A DNA stretch of 7,462 bases from an uncultured Eubacteriales bacterium (GCA_902797515.1 CADBSX010000157.1:1-7462), one strand, 5' to 3'. Shown: positions 1 to 7,228, numbered from the stretch's first letter. The notes: generated from the letters alone by a model not told the origin. Program-made: numbers and translations.

Positions 1-181
1 CTATCGCTATACGCGTTCCGCCCGCCGAGATGACCGCCGCCCCGAAACGCGGCGAACTCTCTTTTTCGGCTACCGTTCCCGCCGTTACGCCGAGTTCCCA
101 AAGTCTCGCCTTTTCCCGATCTTTAAGGTCTATTCTTATTATTCTGAATTTCCTGTTTTTTTCCGCGTCGCAAAGAAACAT
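1..181 (-). CDS. FeoA-domain protein, 3' part cut off by window edge
   Basis: The first 60 residues of a leftward gene are visible. They begin MFLCDAEKNRKFRIIRI and continue with a WELGVTAGT segment and a glycine-rich stretch ending in RIAI. This matches the small SH3-like FeoA fold: an N-terminal strand with RIxRI, then the LGxTxGT turn, then the hydrophobic strands. FeoA is a small cytoplasmic partner of the ferrous iron permease FeoB; the same domain also occurs at the C-terminus of DtxR-type regulators. The Met lies where FeoA proteins normally start, and an in-frame stop codon lies a few codons upstream, so this start is favoured even though no clear Shine-Dalgarno sequence precedes it (the upstream bases are AT-rich). 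The gene is divergent from thiT. Whether feoB follows cannot be seen. The family call is fairly secure; a role in iron uptake is inferred. Confidence 0.68.
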   Translation of the reverse strand, partial: MFLCDAEKNRKFRIIRIDLKDREKARLWELGVTAGTVAEKESSPRFGAAVISAGGTRIAI

Positions 182-224
182 AATAAAATATATGTTTTAA
201 TAAAAAAGAAAAGAATAAAAACGG

Positions 225-253
225 TTGACTTTTACGCGGATACGATATATAAT
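225..253 (+). promoter_or_regulatory. Sigma-70 type promoter of the thiT transcript
   Basis: A -35 box TTGACT (225-230) and a perfect -10 box TATAAT (248-253) are separated by 17 bp. Transcription would start near 259-261, about 10 nt before the riboswitch aptamer, so the whole aptamer is on the RNA. The spacing and both hexamers are near-consensus, which suggests a strong basal promoter with control left to the downstream riboswitch. Confidence 0.85.
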
Positions 254-269
254 AAGCACATAAAAATAA

Positions 270-381
270 ATCCGACAGGGGTGCTTTTTGAGCCGCGGAA
301 GGTTTTTCCGCCGCGCGACCGAAAAAGGCTGAGATCATACCCTTTGAACCCGACAAGGTAATGCTTGACAGGGGAAATCCG
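270..381 (+). promoter_or_regulatory. TPP riboswitch (thi-box) aptamer upstream of thiT
   Basis: Conserved thi-box blocks are present in order: AGGGGTGC (277-284), GGCTGAGAT (327-335), ACCCTTTGAACC (339-350), GGTAATGC (357-364) and AGGGGAAA (370-377). P2 is GGGT (279-282) with ACCC (339-342). P3 is CTTTTT (284-289) with AAAAAG (322-327), extended by a P3a hairpin GCGGAA (295-300)/TTCCGC (306-311). P5 is CAAG (354-357) with CTTG (364-367). P4 appears as CCC (349-351) with GGG near 371-374, where many members have CCU/AGG. P1 is weak: only AAAATA (263-268) with TATTTT (382-387) pairs, leaving five unpaired bases on each side. The RNA binds thiamine pyrophosphate. Placement before a thiamine transporter and an intrinsic terminator indicates a transcriptional OFF switch: high TPP, low thiT. 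Confidence 0.93.
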
Positions 382-397
382 TATTTTCGCGCGTATA

Positions 398-438
398 AAA
401 CGCCCCTTTGCCGTTCGCAAAGGGGCGTTTATGATTTT
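398..438 (+). terminator. Riboswitch-controlled intrinsic terminator of the thiT leader
   Basis: A perfect 14-bp stem AAACGCCCCTTTGC (398-411) and GCAAAGGGGCGTTT (417-430), with a 5-nt loop, is followed by a T-rich tail TTTATGATTTT (428-438). It lies between the TPP aptamer and the thiT ribosome binding site. ACAGGGG at the aptamer's 3' end (368-374) can pair with CCCCTTT (403-409) with one mismatch, giving a candidate antiterminator that would compete with both P4 and the terminator. The tail is interrupted by ATGA, so termination may be incomplete. The stem is seen directly; the switching mechanism is inferred. Confidence 0.8.
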
Positions 439-478
439 CGGTCGGAAAAATAACACCGCCTTTCGGTAAAGGAGTTTT

Positions 479-1627
479 ATGTATAACGATCTTCTTGCAA
501 CTTTTCTTATCGACAAACTCACCGAGGCGAGCGCCGAAGAGGGAACGGGACTTTTCGGCGGAAGAATAAGCGTCATCGCGTTCGCGACGCTCTGTATCTT
601 CGCCGCTCTCGCGATACTTTGCGCCGTCTTTTACTTCGTCAGACGCGACAAGGCGGGAAAAGTCCTTTGGTTTTCCTTCCTCGCGTTCACGGCGTACGCG
701 CTTATAGTCGGAATACTTCTTCTCGCGTTGAAGATCCGTAAGGATTCCGCGAAAGAAAGGATTGTGTGGCTCGTTTTCGTGCCGATCATAATCACTCTCG
801 CGCTTATCCTTGCAAGCGGCGCGGTCGCCTTTGTTCTGCATAGAAAATCGCCGGATAAGTCTCGCGGCGTTATGAAAATACTCATATCCGTCTGCCTTGC
901 GGCGATATTTATAACGCTCGTTCTCGTCGCCGTCTATTACTATACGAAGATAAGCGACGGCAAGGAATACTACACCGAAGACTGGGCGCATTTCAATTCC
1001 CCCGCCCTCTACGTTTCCGCTTTCGCGCTCGTCGCGTTCACTGTCGCCGCGGGGGCGATATTCGACAAAACGCCGTTCGAGTTCGGCTCGAAAACGATAG
1101 CCTACGCGGGCGTATGCGTCGCGCTTTCGTTCGCTCTTTCCTACGTGAAACTTTTCCGTATGCCGCAGGGCGGCTCGGTAACTCTCGTTTCGATGCTGCC
1201 GATAATGATCTTCGCCTACGCGTTCGGACTTAAAAAAGGACTTGTCGTCGGACTCGTTTACGGAATACTCCAAAGCGTGCAGGATCCGTACATAATCCAT
1301 CCCGCGCAATTTCTTCTCGACTATCCGATAGCGTTCACGATGCTTGGGACTGCGGGCTTGTTTTCGAGCCTTAAAGCGTTTGAAAAAACGCCGCAATTAC
1401 AGTTCGGCGCGGGCGCGCTCGTCGGCGGGATACTGCGCTACGTATCGCATATCTTTTCCGGCGTATTCGCGTTCGGAGCGTGGGCTGACACCGAAAAGTT
1501 TTCAAATCTCTGGCTTTACAGCATAGCGTACAACTCTTACGTTCTGATCGACGTCGCTCTCGTGATAGTCGCGGGCGCGATACTTCTTTCCTCGAAGAGT
1601 TTCCGCGCCGCCATCGCGAAAAAATAA
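479..1627 (+). CDS. thiT: ThiT: ECF thiamine transporter S component with an extra N-terminal membrane domain
   Basis: 382 residues. The C-terminal half (about 203-382) is a complete ThiT domain, the substrate-binding subunit of a group II ECF transporter that works with a shared EcfA/A'/T module encoded elsewhere. Family marks are QGGSVTL (230-236), GLVYGILQ (258-265), the HPAQFLLDYPIAF block (274-286), LRYVSHIFSG (319-328) and YSIAYNSY (347-354). By spacing, D281-Y282, H324, G328, Y347 and N352 correspond to the thiamine-contacting Glu/Tyr, His, Gly, Tyr and Asn of the Lactococcus lactis structure (from memory; inference). ThiT proteins are usually about 180-200 residues with six helices. 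Here residues 1-200 add about five hydrophobic segments (30-54, 62-84, 95-120, 131-155, 175-195) that I do not recognise. The start follows AAAGGAG (468-474). Expression is governed by the upstream TPP riboswitch. ThiT identity is secure; the role of the extension is unknown. Confidence 0.93.
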   Translation: MYNDLLATFLIDKLTEASAEEGTGLFGGRISVIAFATLCIFAALAILCAVFYFVRRDKAGKVLWFSFLAFTAYALIVGILLLALKIRKDSAKERIVWLVFVPIIITLALILASGAVAFVLHRKSPDKSRGVMKILISVCLAAIFITLVLVAVYYYTKISDGKEYYTEDWAHFNSPALYVSAFALVAFTVAAGAIFDKTPFEFGSKTIAYAGVCVALSFALSYVKLFRMPQGGSVTLVSMLPIMIFAYAFGLKKGLVVGLVYGILQSVQDPYIIHPAQFLLDYPIAFTMLGTAGLFSSLKAFEKTPQLQFGAGALVGGILRYVSHIFSGVFAFGAWADTEKFSNLWLYSIAYNSYVLIDVALVIVAGAILLSSKSFRAAIAKK

Positions 1628-1646
1628 ATTCAAACGGAAAACGAAA

Positions 1647-1682
1647 CGCCCCGCCGTCGGACTGCCGTCCGACGGCGGGGCG
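1647..1682. terminator. 16-bp GC-rich hairpin between convergent thiT and FNT genes
   Basis: CGCCCCGCCGTCGGAC (1647-1662) is perfectly complementary to 1667-1682, with a 4-nt loop. On the minus strand the hairpin is followed by a T-rich run (complement of 1631-1646, TTTCGTTTTCCGTTTG), so it best serves as the terminator of the leftward FNT gene and its operon. On the plus strand the bases that follow are not T-rich, but the hairpin sits 20 nt after the thiT stop and may also end or stabilise the thiT transcript. Confidence 0.8.
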
Positions 1683-1696
1683 TAATCCATGCCGCC

Positions 1697-2452
1697 TTAT
1701 TTGCTTAAATACACTACCTTATACAGCGCGCCGACGCCCATTCCGCCGACGACGTTTCCGAGCGTGACCGGCAAAAGATTGAAAAGCAGCGCGTTCCCGA
1801 CCGTAAACGTCGTATCGACGCCGTAAAAGAGAGCAGTCAGGTATCCCGCGGGAAGATAATACATATTCGCGACCGAGTGCTCGAATCCCGCGACGACGAA
1901 TATCATAATCGGGAAGAAAAGCCCCGCGATCTTGCCGCCGACCGAATCCGCCGCGAAACTCATCCACACCGCTATGCATACGAGGATATTGCAGAGAACG
2001 CCCCTCAAAAACGCCTGACCGAAGTTGAGAGCCGCCTTGTTTTCCGCCGCCGCTATCACCGCATTCCTTACATCTTCTGCGGAAAAAACTCCGCTATAAG
2101 TTGCTAAAACGGCTATTAAACACGCGCCGACCAAATTCCCGATATATACGACGCCGAGATTTCTGATCACCTTCAAAAAGGAAACTTCGCGCTTTAAAAG
2201 CGGGATTATAAGAAGGCAGTTTCCCGTGAAGAGTTCGCTGCCCGCTATTAAAACCATAGCGAGCCCGCCGGGGAATATCGCCGCTCCCGCGACTTTGCCG
2301 AGATATACGTTTCCGAACGTCGAGCCCACTCCCGCGAGCGCGATGAACGCCCCCGCGAACACCGCGAGGATAAAGGTTTTAAGTATTCCCGTTTCGGTCT
2401 TGGCTTTGCCTATGGAAATATAACTTTCCGCGACTTCATTTGGTTTTTTCAT
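1697..2452 (-). CDS. Formate/nitrite transporter (FNT) family anion channel
   Basis: 251 residues, typical of the FNT family (FocA, NirC and the hydrosulfide channel HSC/FNT3): pentameric, aquaporin-like membrane channels for small monovalent anions. Six hydrophobic segments are visible. Hallmarks are ELFTGN (73-78), GNLVGA (105-110), the RGVLCNILVCIAVWMS block (150-165) and FEHSVANMYYLP (190-201). K139, N155 and E191-H192 lie at the same mutual spacing as K156, N172 and E208-H209 of E. coli FocA; this His protonates the transported anion. The start has an excellent ribosome site, AGGGAGGT (2458-2465), about 6 nt upstream. It is the last gene of the leftward train, 72 nt after the pseudouridine synthase gene, and is followed by the 1647-1682 hairpin. 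Substrate (formate, nitrite or hydrosulfide) cannot be read from the sequence, and no pyruvate formate-lyase, nitrite or sulfite reductase gene is nearby. I found no convincing promoter of its own in the gap. Confidence 0.93.
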   Translation of the reverse strand: MKKPNEVAESYISIGKAKTETGILKTFILAVFAGAFIALAGVGSTFGNVYLGKVAGAAIFPGGLAMVLIAGSELFTGNCLLIIPLLKREVSFLKVIRNLGVVYIGNLVGACLIAVLATYSGVFSAEDVRNAVIAAAENKAALNFGQAFLRGVLCNILVCIAVWMSFAADSVGGKIAGLFFPIMIFVVAGFEHSVANMYYLPAGYLTALFYGVDTTFTVGNALLFNLLPVTLGNVVGGMGVGALYKVVYLSK

Positions 2453-2492
2453 TAGTTACCTCCCTTTCCGCGCCGCATTTAAGGCGGGGCGT

Positions 2493-2547
2493 AGTAAATT
2501 TAACCGCTTTTGACGAGGCGTATTTCAGTAAATTTTAACCGCCTTTT
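2493..2547. repeat. Imperfect direct repeat duplicating the 3' end of the pseudouridine synthase gene
   Basis: AGTAAATTTAACCGCTTTT (2493-2511) recurs as a 21-nt copy at 2527-2547, 34 nt apart, differing only by one extra T and one extra C. A short GGCGT also precedes each copy (2488-2492 and 2517-2521). The right-hand copy encodes the last residues of the RluA-family protein (AVKIY plus stop); the left-hand copy lies just past the stop codon. It looks like a decayed tandem duplication of the gene's tail in the spacer before the FNT gene. Confidence 0.7.
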
Positions 2548-3241
2548 CGGTGTCGAACGCTTTCCACGGCGCTTCGTCGTCGGGCGGCTGGATCTTGAAA
2601 CACAGCCTTTCCTTCGTCACGGGATGCGTGAACGAGAGCGACGTCGCCCAAAGCGCGAGTTTGCCCTTCTTCGCTTTCTCGCCGCCGTAGCGCATATCCC
2701 CGTAAACGGGCGCGCCTATATTCGCCATCTGCACTCTTATCTGATGCGTCCTGCCCGTGTGCAGTTTTATCTCGGTGAACGAAAGCCCGCCCTTTTCCTC
2801 GACCACCTTATATTCGAGTTCGGCGAACTTCGCGCCCTCGACGGTCTGCGGACAGACGTAAACCATATTGTTTATCGGATTTTTTTTGAGGTAATTTGTA
2901 AGAGTGCCTTCCTTTTCTTTCGGCGAGCCGACGAGTACGGCGTAATAGATCTTCTCGAAATCGCCCGTTTTCATCTGCTCGGAAAGCCGCGCCGCCGCCT
3001 TACTGCTCTTCGCGAACACCATTACGCCGCCCGTAGGACGGTCGAGACGGTGAACGAGCCCGACGTAAACGTTGCCCTCTTTTTTCTCTCTCTTTTTAAC
3101 GTGTTCTTTTACGACCGTAAGAAGGTCTTTATCCTTGCTCTCGTCCTCGCAGCAAGGGACGTTCTGCGGCTTTAACACCACTATTATATGATTGTCCTCT
3201 TTAAGGACCGCAAGGTCTTTTTCGGTGAACGTTTCAGTCAT
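2525..3241 (-). CDS. RluA-family pseudouridine synthase, no S4 domain
   Basis: 238 residues. Converts specific uridines in rRNA or tRNA to pseudouridine in the cytoplasm. Motifs in order: VVLKPQNVPC (21-30, the usual 'KPxGxxxH' region in variant form), HRLDRPTGG (64-72) with D67 as the catalytic aspartate, HTGRTHQIRVQ (161-171) and GDMRYGG (181-187), ending with a THPVT strand (205-209). There is no N-terminal S4 RNA-binding domain, so it is a short RluA-type enzyme rather than an RluC/RluD-type one of 300 or more residues. The target nucleotide cannot be predicted. The start overlaps the end of the upstream methyltransferase gene by 8 nt (ATGACTGA), with GGGAGG (3253-3258) 11 nt upstream, pointing to translational coupling in the ileS operon. 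Confidence 0.93.
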   Translation of the reverse strand: MTETFTEKDLAVLKEDNHIIVVLKPQNVPCCEDESKDKDLLTVVKEHVKKREKKEGNVYVGLVHRLDRPTGGVMVFAKSSKAAARLSEQMKTGDFEKIYYAVLVGSPKEKEGTLTNYLKKNPINNMVYVCPQTVEGAKFAELEYKVVEEKGGLSFTEIKLHTGRTHQIRVQMANIGAPVYGDMRYGGEKAKKGKLALWATSLSFTHPVTKERLCFKIQPPDDEAPWKAFDTEKAVKIY

Positions 3242-4100
3242 TTATATATATTCCTCCCGCTCCGCACGGTAAATTTATTCCCTCTTCGGTCGGAAGTCCG
3301 ACCTCGTAAGCGTCTATACGCCCACGCCCGAATTTGTTTTTCACGGCGAGCGTCAATATGTTTTCGAGTACCGACGGTTGAAGTCCCGTCGTATAACTGT
3401 TGATAAGAAAGAAGAGCGGATCGTCGGATAAAACTTCCGCGCAGAGTTCTACGAAAGAAAAGAGTTCGCTCTCTATCTTCCACGTCTCTCCGTTCGGTCC
3501 TCTGCCGTAACTCGGCGGATCCATTATCACCGCGTCGTATTTCCTCCCGCGCCGTATTTCCCTCTGCACGAATTTTTTACAGTCGTCTATAATAAACCTG
3601 ACTTTCGCGCCTTCGAGTTTTGACAGCCGAACGTTCTCTCCTGCCCTTTCGACCATGCCTTTGCTCGCATCGACGTGGCATACGCTCGCGCCCGCCGCAA
3701 GGCACGCGCAAGTCGCTCCGCCCGTATAGGCGAAAAGGTTTAGAACGCTTATCTCTCTGCCCGCGTTTTTAATAAGCGAAGTCGCGGTTTCCCAATTCGC
3801 CGCCTGTTCGGGGAAAAGTCCCGTGTGCTTAAATCCCATAGGCTTCACTTTGAATTTGAGCGAGCCGTAAGAAATATTCCACTCGTCGGGCGTATCTTTC
3901 AGGTACTGCCATTTCCCGCCGCCGCTCTCGCTCCGCAAATACTTCGCGTTGAGCCCTTTATAGCCGTCGAGCGGGAACGCGCTCTTCCAGATAACCTGCG
4001 GATCGGGGCGAAGAAGTATTACTTTCCCCCACCTTTCGAGTTTGTATCCGTCGCCCGTGGCTATTACGGAATAATCTTTCCACTTATCCGCTATCTTCAT
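3234..4100 (-). CDS. Class I SAM-dependent methyltransferase, RlmI/RlmK-like (COG1092 type) without PUA domain
   Basis: 288 residues. The fold and motifs match the COG1092/Methyltrans_SAM group, whose studied members (RlmI, RlmK domain of RlmKL) methylate 23S rRNA. A small N-terminal beta domain (about 1-85) is followed by FKHTGLFPEQ (90-99), motif I VLNLFAYTGG (119-128) binding SAM, acidic D144 in HVDAS (142-146) for the ribose, IIDDC (170-174), and motif IV DPPSYGRG (194-201), then INSYTTG (233-239). There is no N-terminal PUA domain as in RlmI, so the target RNA is uncertain. The start codon overlaps the ileS stop (ATGA, 4097-4100) with a modest AAGG ribosome site inside the ileS end, and the 3' end overlaps the pseudouridine synthase gene. 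Family call firm; rRNA as substrate is inferred. Confidence 0.88.
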   Translation of the reverse strand: MKIADKWKDYSVIATGDGYKLERWGKVILLRPDPQVIWKSAFPLDGYKGLNAKYLRSESGGGKWQYLKDTPDEWNISYGSLKFKVKPMGFKHTGLFPEQAANWETATSLIKNAGREISVLNLFAYTGGATCACLAAGASVCHVDASKGMVERAGENVRLSKLEGAKVRFIIDDCKKFVQREIRRGRKYDAVIMDPPSYGRGPNGETWKIESELFSFVELCAEVLSDDPLFFLINSYTTGLQPSVLENILTLAVKNKFGRGRIDAYEVGLPTEEGINLPCGAGGIYIND

Positions 4101-7100
4101 TTTACCTTAACAACCGATAGAACGACCTTCTCGCCGTTTACGTCGAACGCCTTTTCATAACCGCCGTCGGCTTTTCCGAAAACTATCCTTTCGGCGAGCA
4201 CGTCCGCCTTTATTTCTTCCGCCTTTTCTTTAAGTACTCTTTCGGCGTCGCCTTCCGCTATTGCGTAGAGTTCTATCCTGTCGGTCACCTCGAATCCCGC
4301 CTCTTTCCGCATATTCTGAATTTTGGAGACGAGTTCCCTTTCCGTTCCTTCGAGAAGAAGTTCTTCGGTAAGGTGGACGTCGAGGACGACCGTAAGCCCG
4401 TCGGTGCTTTCGGAAACGAAACCTTCCGCCGGCTCGCCGGATATAAGAAGGTCGTCGAACGCGAATTCGACTTCCGTTCCCGCGAGAGTGACTTTATATA
4501 CTTCCCCCCTCTTCACGCAGGCGACGACTTCCGCCGCGTCGCAGGTTTCGAGGAAATTCTTTATCGCGCCGAGCGCCTTTCCGTATTTCGGACCGAGCGT
4601 TTTAAGTTGCGGTTTGAGTTTATACCTTATAAATCTCGACGCGTCGGACAATACTTCGAGTTCCTTTACGTTCAGTTCGTCTTTTGCTATCCCGTAGAGT
4701 TCGGGCGAGATCTTCACCTTTTTCTCGGAAGAGATATACATTTTCCGAAGGGGCTGACGGTTTTTTACGTTCGACGCGTTTCTCGCCGCCCTGCCGAGTA
4801 CGACGACGGAAAGCACTTCTTCCATACCGTCTTCGAGTTCCCTGTCTATAAAACTTTCGTCCGCGGTCGGGAAATCGCAGAGATGCACCGATTCGGGCGC
4901 GCCGCCGAAAAACTGCGGAACGAGATTGCGGTAAATGCTCTCGGACAGAAACGGAACGTAAGGCGCGGCGATCTTCGCAAGCGTCACGAGGACGTGATAG
5001 AGCGTGGTATAAGCCGCTTTTTTATCCTCGGTCATTTCGCTGCCCCAGTATCTCTCTCTGCCGCGGCGGACGTACCAATTCGAGAGTTCGTCCGCAAAAT
5101 CCTGCAAAAGTCTCGCCGTCTCGAATATCTTATATTCCGCAAGTCCTTCGTCAACCGTCTTTATAAGCGTGTTGAGCCGCGACAGTATCCATTTATCCAT
5201 CAAAGACAACTTGCATTTTTTAAGGTCGTATTTCGACGGATCGTATTTATCTATCTCGGCGTAAAGCACGAAAAACGCGTAGGTGTTCCAGAGCGTGCCC
5301 ATAAACTTTCTCTGTCCCTCGGACACCGCCTCTTCGTAAAATCTCGACGGCAGCCACGGACTCGAACTCGTGTAGAAATACCACCTTATGGCGTCCGCGC
5401 CTTGCTTATCGAGCACCGACCACGGATCGACGACGTTGCCGAGGTGCTTGCTCATCTTTATTCCGTTCTTGTCGTTGACGTGCCCTAAAACTATACAGTT
5501 TTTAAAGGGCGCTTTCCCGAAAAGGAGCGTGGATATGGTGAGAAGAGTATAAAACCAACCTCTCGTCTGATCTATCGCCTCGGAAATGAAATCCGCGGGG
5601 AAATGCTTTTCAAATAGTTCCTTGTTTTCAAACGGATAGTGGTACTGCGCGAAAGGCATAGAGCCCGAATCGAACCAGCAGTCGATAACTTCCTTTACTC
5701 TCTTCATCGTCCCGCCGCACTTGCCGCATTTGCACGTCGGCTTGTCAATATACGGGCGGTGGAGTTCTATATCCCCCTCTATTCCGCACGCCTCTTTGAG
5801 TTCGGCTTTCGAGCCGATGACTCTCGTTTCGCCGCAGTCCTCGCACACCCAGATAGGAAGGGGCGTTCCCCAATATCTCTCGCGGGAAAGTCCCCAATCT
5901 ATCACGTTTTCGAGGAAGTTCCCCATTCTGCCCGACTTTATCGTTTCGGGCATCCAGTTCACCGAATTGTTCGCCGCGATAAGTTGTTCCTTTACCGCCG
6001 TGGTCTTTATGAACCAAGTACTTCTCGCGTAGTAAAGAAGGGGCGTATTGCAACGCCAGCAGAACGGATAACTGTGCTCGAATAAAATATCCTTGAAAAG
6101 TTTTCCGCTCTCTTTAAGGTCTTTTATTATAAACTTGTCCGCGTCTTTAACGAACATTCCCTTGTAAGGCTCTACCGCGTCTATGAATTTGCCCCTCTCG
6201 TCAACCATGCGCACGAACGGCAGACCGTAATTTCTGCCGACTTTCGAGTCGTCCTCGCCGAACGCGGGCGCGATGTGAACGATACCCGTGCCGTCGGTGA
6301 GAGTAACGTAGTCGTCGCAAGTCGCGTAAAACGCCTTTTCTTTGAACGAGCCGACGGCGTACGGGAACATAGGTTCGTATTCGGTATATTCGTAATCCTT
6401 TCCCTTTTTGCGGCTCACGACTTCGTAATCTTCAAAAAGCGTCGGAACGAGCGCTTCCGCTAAAATATAGTTTTCGCCGCCCGACGTTATTTCGACGTAA
6501 GTCGCGTCGGGATTCAGACATACGGCGACGTTCGACGGAAGAGTCCACGGCGTCGTCGTCCACACGAGAAAATAGGTTTTTTCTCTGTTTTTCAGCGCGA
6601 ATTTCACGAATACCGACTTTTCCTTGACGTCCTTATATCCCTGCGCGACCTCGTGCGAGGAAAGCGCCGTTCCGCACCTCGGACAATAGGGAACTACCTT
6701 GTATCCCTTATACAAAAGCCCCTTGTCCGAAATGGTTTTGAGCGCCCACCAGACCGATTCTATATAGTCGTCGTGATAGGTGACGTAAGGATTATCCATA
6801 TCCACCCAATAACCGAGCCTTTCGCTCATTTTGCGCCACTCGTCGGTGTATTTCCATACGGACTGTTTGCACTCTTTTATAAACGGCTCGATGCCGTATT
6901 TCTCTATATCCTGTTTGCCGTCGAGCCCGAGTTTTTTCTCTATTTCGAGTTCCACGGGCAGACCGTGAGTATCCCAGCCCGCCTTTCTTAAAACGTGCTT
7001 GCCTTTCATCGTCTGATAACGGGGAATAATGTCCTTCATTACTCTCGTTAAGACGTGTCCTATATGCGGCTTACCGTTCGCCGTCGGCGGACCGTCGTAA

Positions 7101-7228
7101 AAAGTGAATTCGGGCGCGCCCTCGCGCCTTTTAACGCTCTTTTCAAAAATTCCGTTCTCGTTCCAGAAGTCTATTACTTCCTTTTCCCTGTCGAGGAAAT
7201 TAAGCGACGCGTCAACTTTCTTGTACAT
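4097..7228 (-). CDS. ileS: Isoleucyl-tRNA synthetase, type 2 (eukaryote-like) form
   Basis: 1043 residues, full length. Charges tRNA-Ile with isoleucine in the cytoplasm. Class I signatures: HIGH (55-58) in DGPPTANGKPHIGHVL, and KMSKH (591-595). GWDTHGLPVE (84-93) sits in the catalytic core. The CP1 editing domain, which hydrolyses Val-tRNA-Ile, carries TTTPWTLPSN (224-233) and GTGIVHIAPAFGEDD (313-327). Cysteine pairs C182/C185 with C390/C393, and C462/C465 with C499/C501/C504, form likely zinc knuckles. WFDSGSMPF (518-526), DQTRGWFYTL (553-562), NWYVRRGRERYW (717-728), KNRQPL (822-827) and LGPKYGK (878-884) continue into the anticodon-binding and C-terminal parts. The length, the HGLPVE.EIEKKLG segment and the absence of the C-terminal zinc finger of E. 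coli-type IleS place it in the type-2 clade. Ribosome site AAAAGGAGC (7237-7244 region), 8 nt before ATG. Controlled by the T-box leader upstream; first gene of the operon. Confidence 0.97.
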   Translation of the reverse strand: MYKKVDASLNFLDREKEVIDFWNENGIFEKSVKRREGAPEFTFYDGPPTANGKPHIGHVLTRVMKDIIPRYQTMKGKHVLRKAGWDTHGLPVELEIEKKLGLDGKQDIEKYGIEPFIKECKQSVWKYTDEWRKMSERLGYWVDMDNPYVTYHDDYIESVWWALKTISDKGLLYKGYKVVPYCPRCGTALSSHEVAQGYKDVKEKSVFVKFALKNREKTYFLVWTTTPWTLPSNVAVCLNPDATYVEITSGGENYILAEALVPTLFEDYEVVSRKKGKDYEYTEYEPMFPYAVGSFKEKAFYATCDDYVTLTDGTGIVHIAPAFGEDDSKVGRNYGLPFVRMVDERGKFIDAVEPYKGMFVKDADKFIIKDLKESGKLFKDILFEHSYPFCWRCNTPLLYYARSTWFIKTTAVKEQLIAANNSVNWMPETIKSGRMGNFLENVIDWGLSRERYWGTPLPIWVCEDCGETRVIGSKAELKEACGIEGDIELHRPYIDKPTCKCGKCGGTMKRVKEVIDCWFDSGSMPFAQYHYPFENKELFEKHFPADFISEAIDQTRGWFYTLLTISTLLFGKAPFKNCIVLGHVNDKNGIKMSKHLGNVVDPWSVLDKQGADAIRWYFYTSSSPWLPSRFYEEAVSEGQRKFMGTLWNTYAFFVLYAEIDKYDPSKYDLKKCKLSLMDKWILSRLNTLIKTVDEGLAEYKIFETARLLQDFADELSNWYVRRGRERYWGSEMTEDKKAAYTTLYHVLVTLAKIAAPYVPFLSESIYRNLVPQFFGGAPESVHLCDFPTADESFIDRELEDGMEEVLSVVVLGRAARNASNVKNRQPLRKMYISSEKKVKISPELYGIAKDELNVKELEVLSDASRFIRYKLKPQLKTLGPKYGKALGAIKNFLETCDAAEVVACVKRGEVYKVTLAGTEVEFAFDDLLISGEPAEGFVSESTDGLTVVLDVHLTEELLLEGTERELVSKIQNMRKEAGFEVTDRIELYAIAEGDAERVLKEKAEEIKADVLAERIVFGKADGGYEKAFDVNGEKVVLSVVKVK

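Noticed and set aside
123..356. Short minus-strand frame through the promoter and riboswitch
   Set aside because: It overlaps both the thi-box and the start of the FeoA-like frame, and its product is low-complexity and basic.
335..1396. 353-codon open frame on the minus strand opposite thiT
   Set aside because: Its translation is almost all Arg/Lys/Glu/Tyr with no recognisable motif, and it covers the riboswitch terminator. It is a codon-bias shadow of thiT.
2466..2491. Possible small hairpin (CCGC/GCGG) upstream of the FNT gene as a terminator
   Set aside because: Only about four pairs, with no T-run on either strand; too weak to call.
4373..5488. 371-codon open frame on the plus strand inside ileS, and a 221-codon one at 2510-3175
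   Set aside because: Both are rich in Arg, Phe, Val and Tyr, have no domain, lack ribosome sites, and lie opposite well-supported genes with intact motifs.
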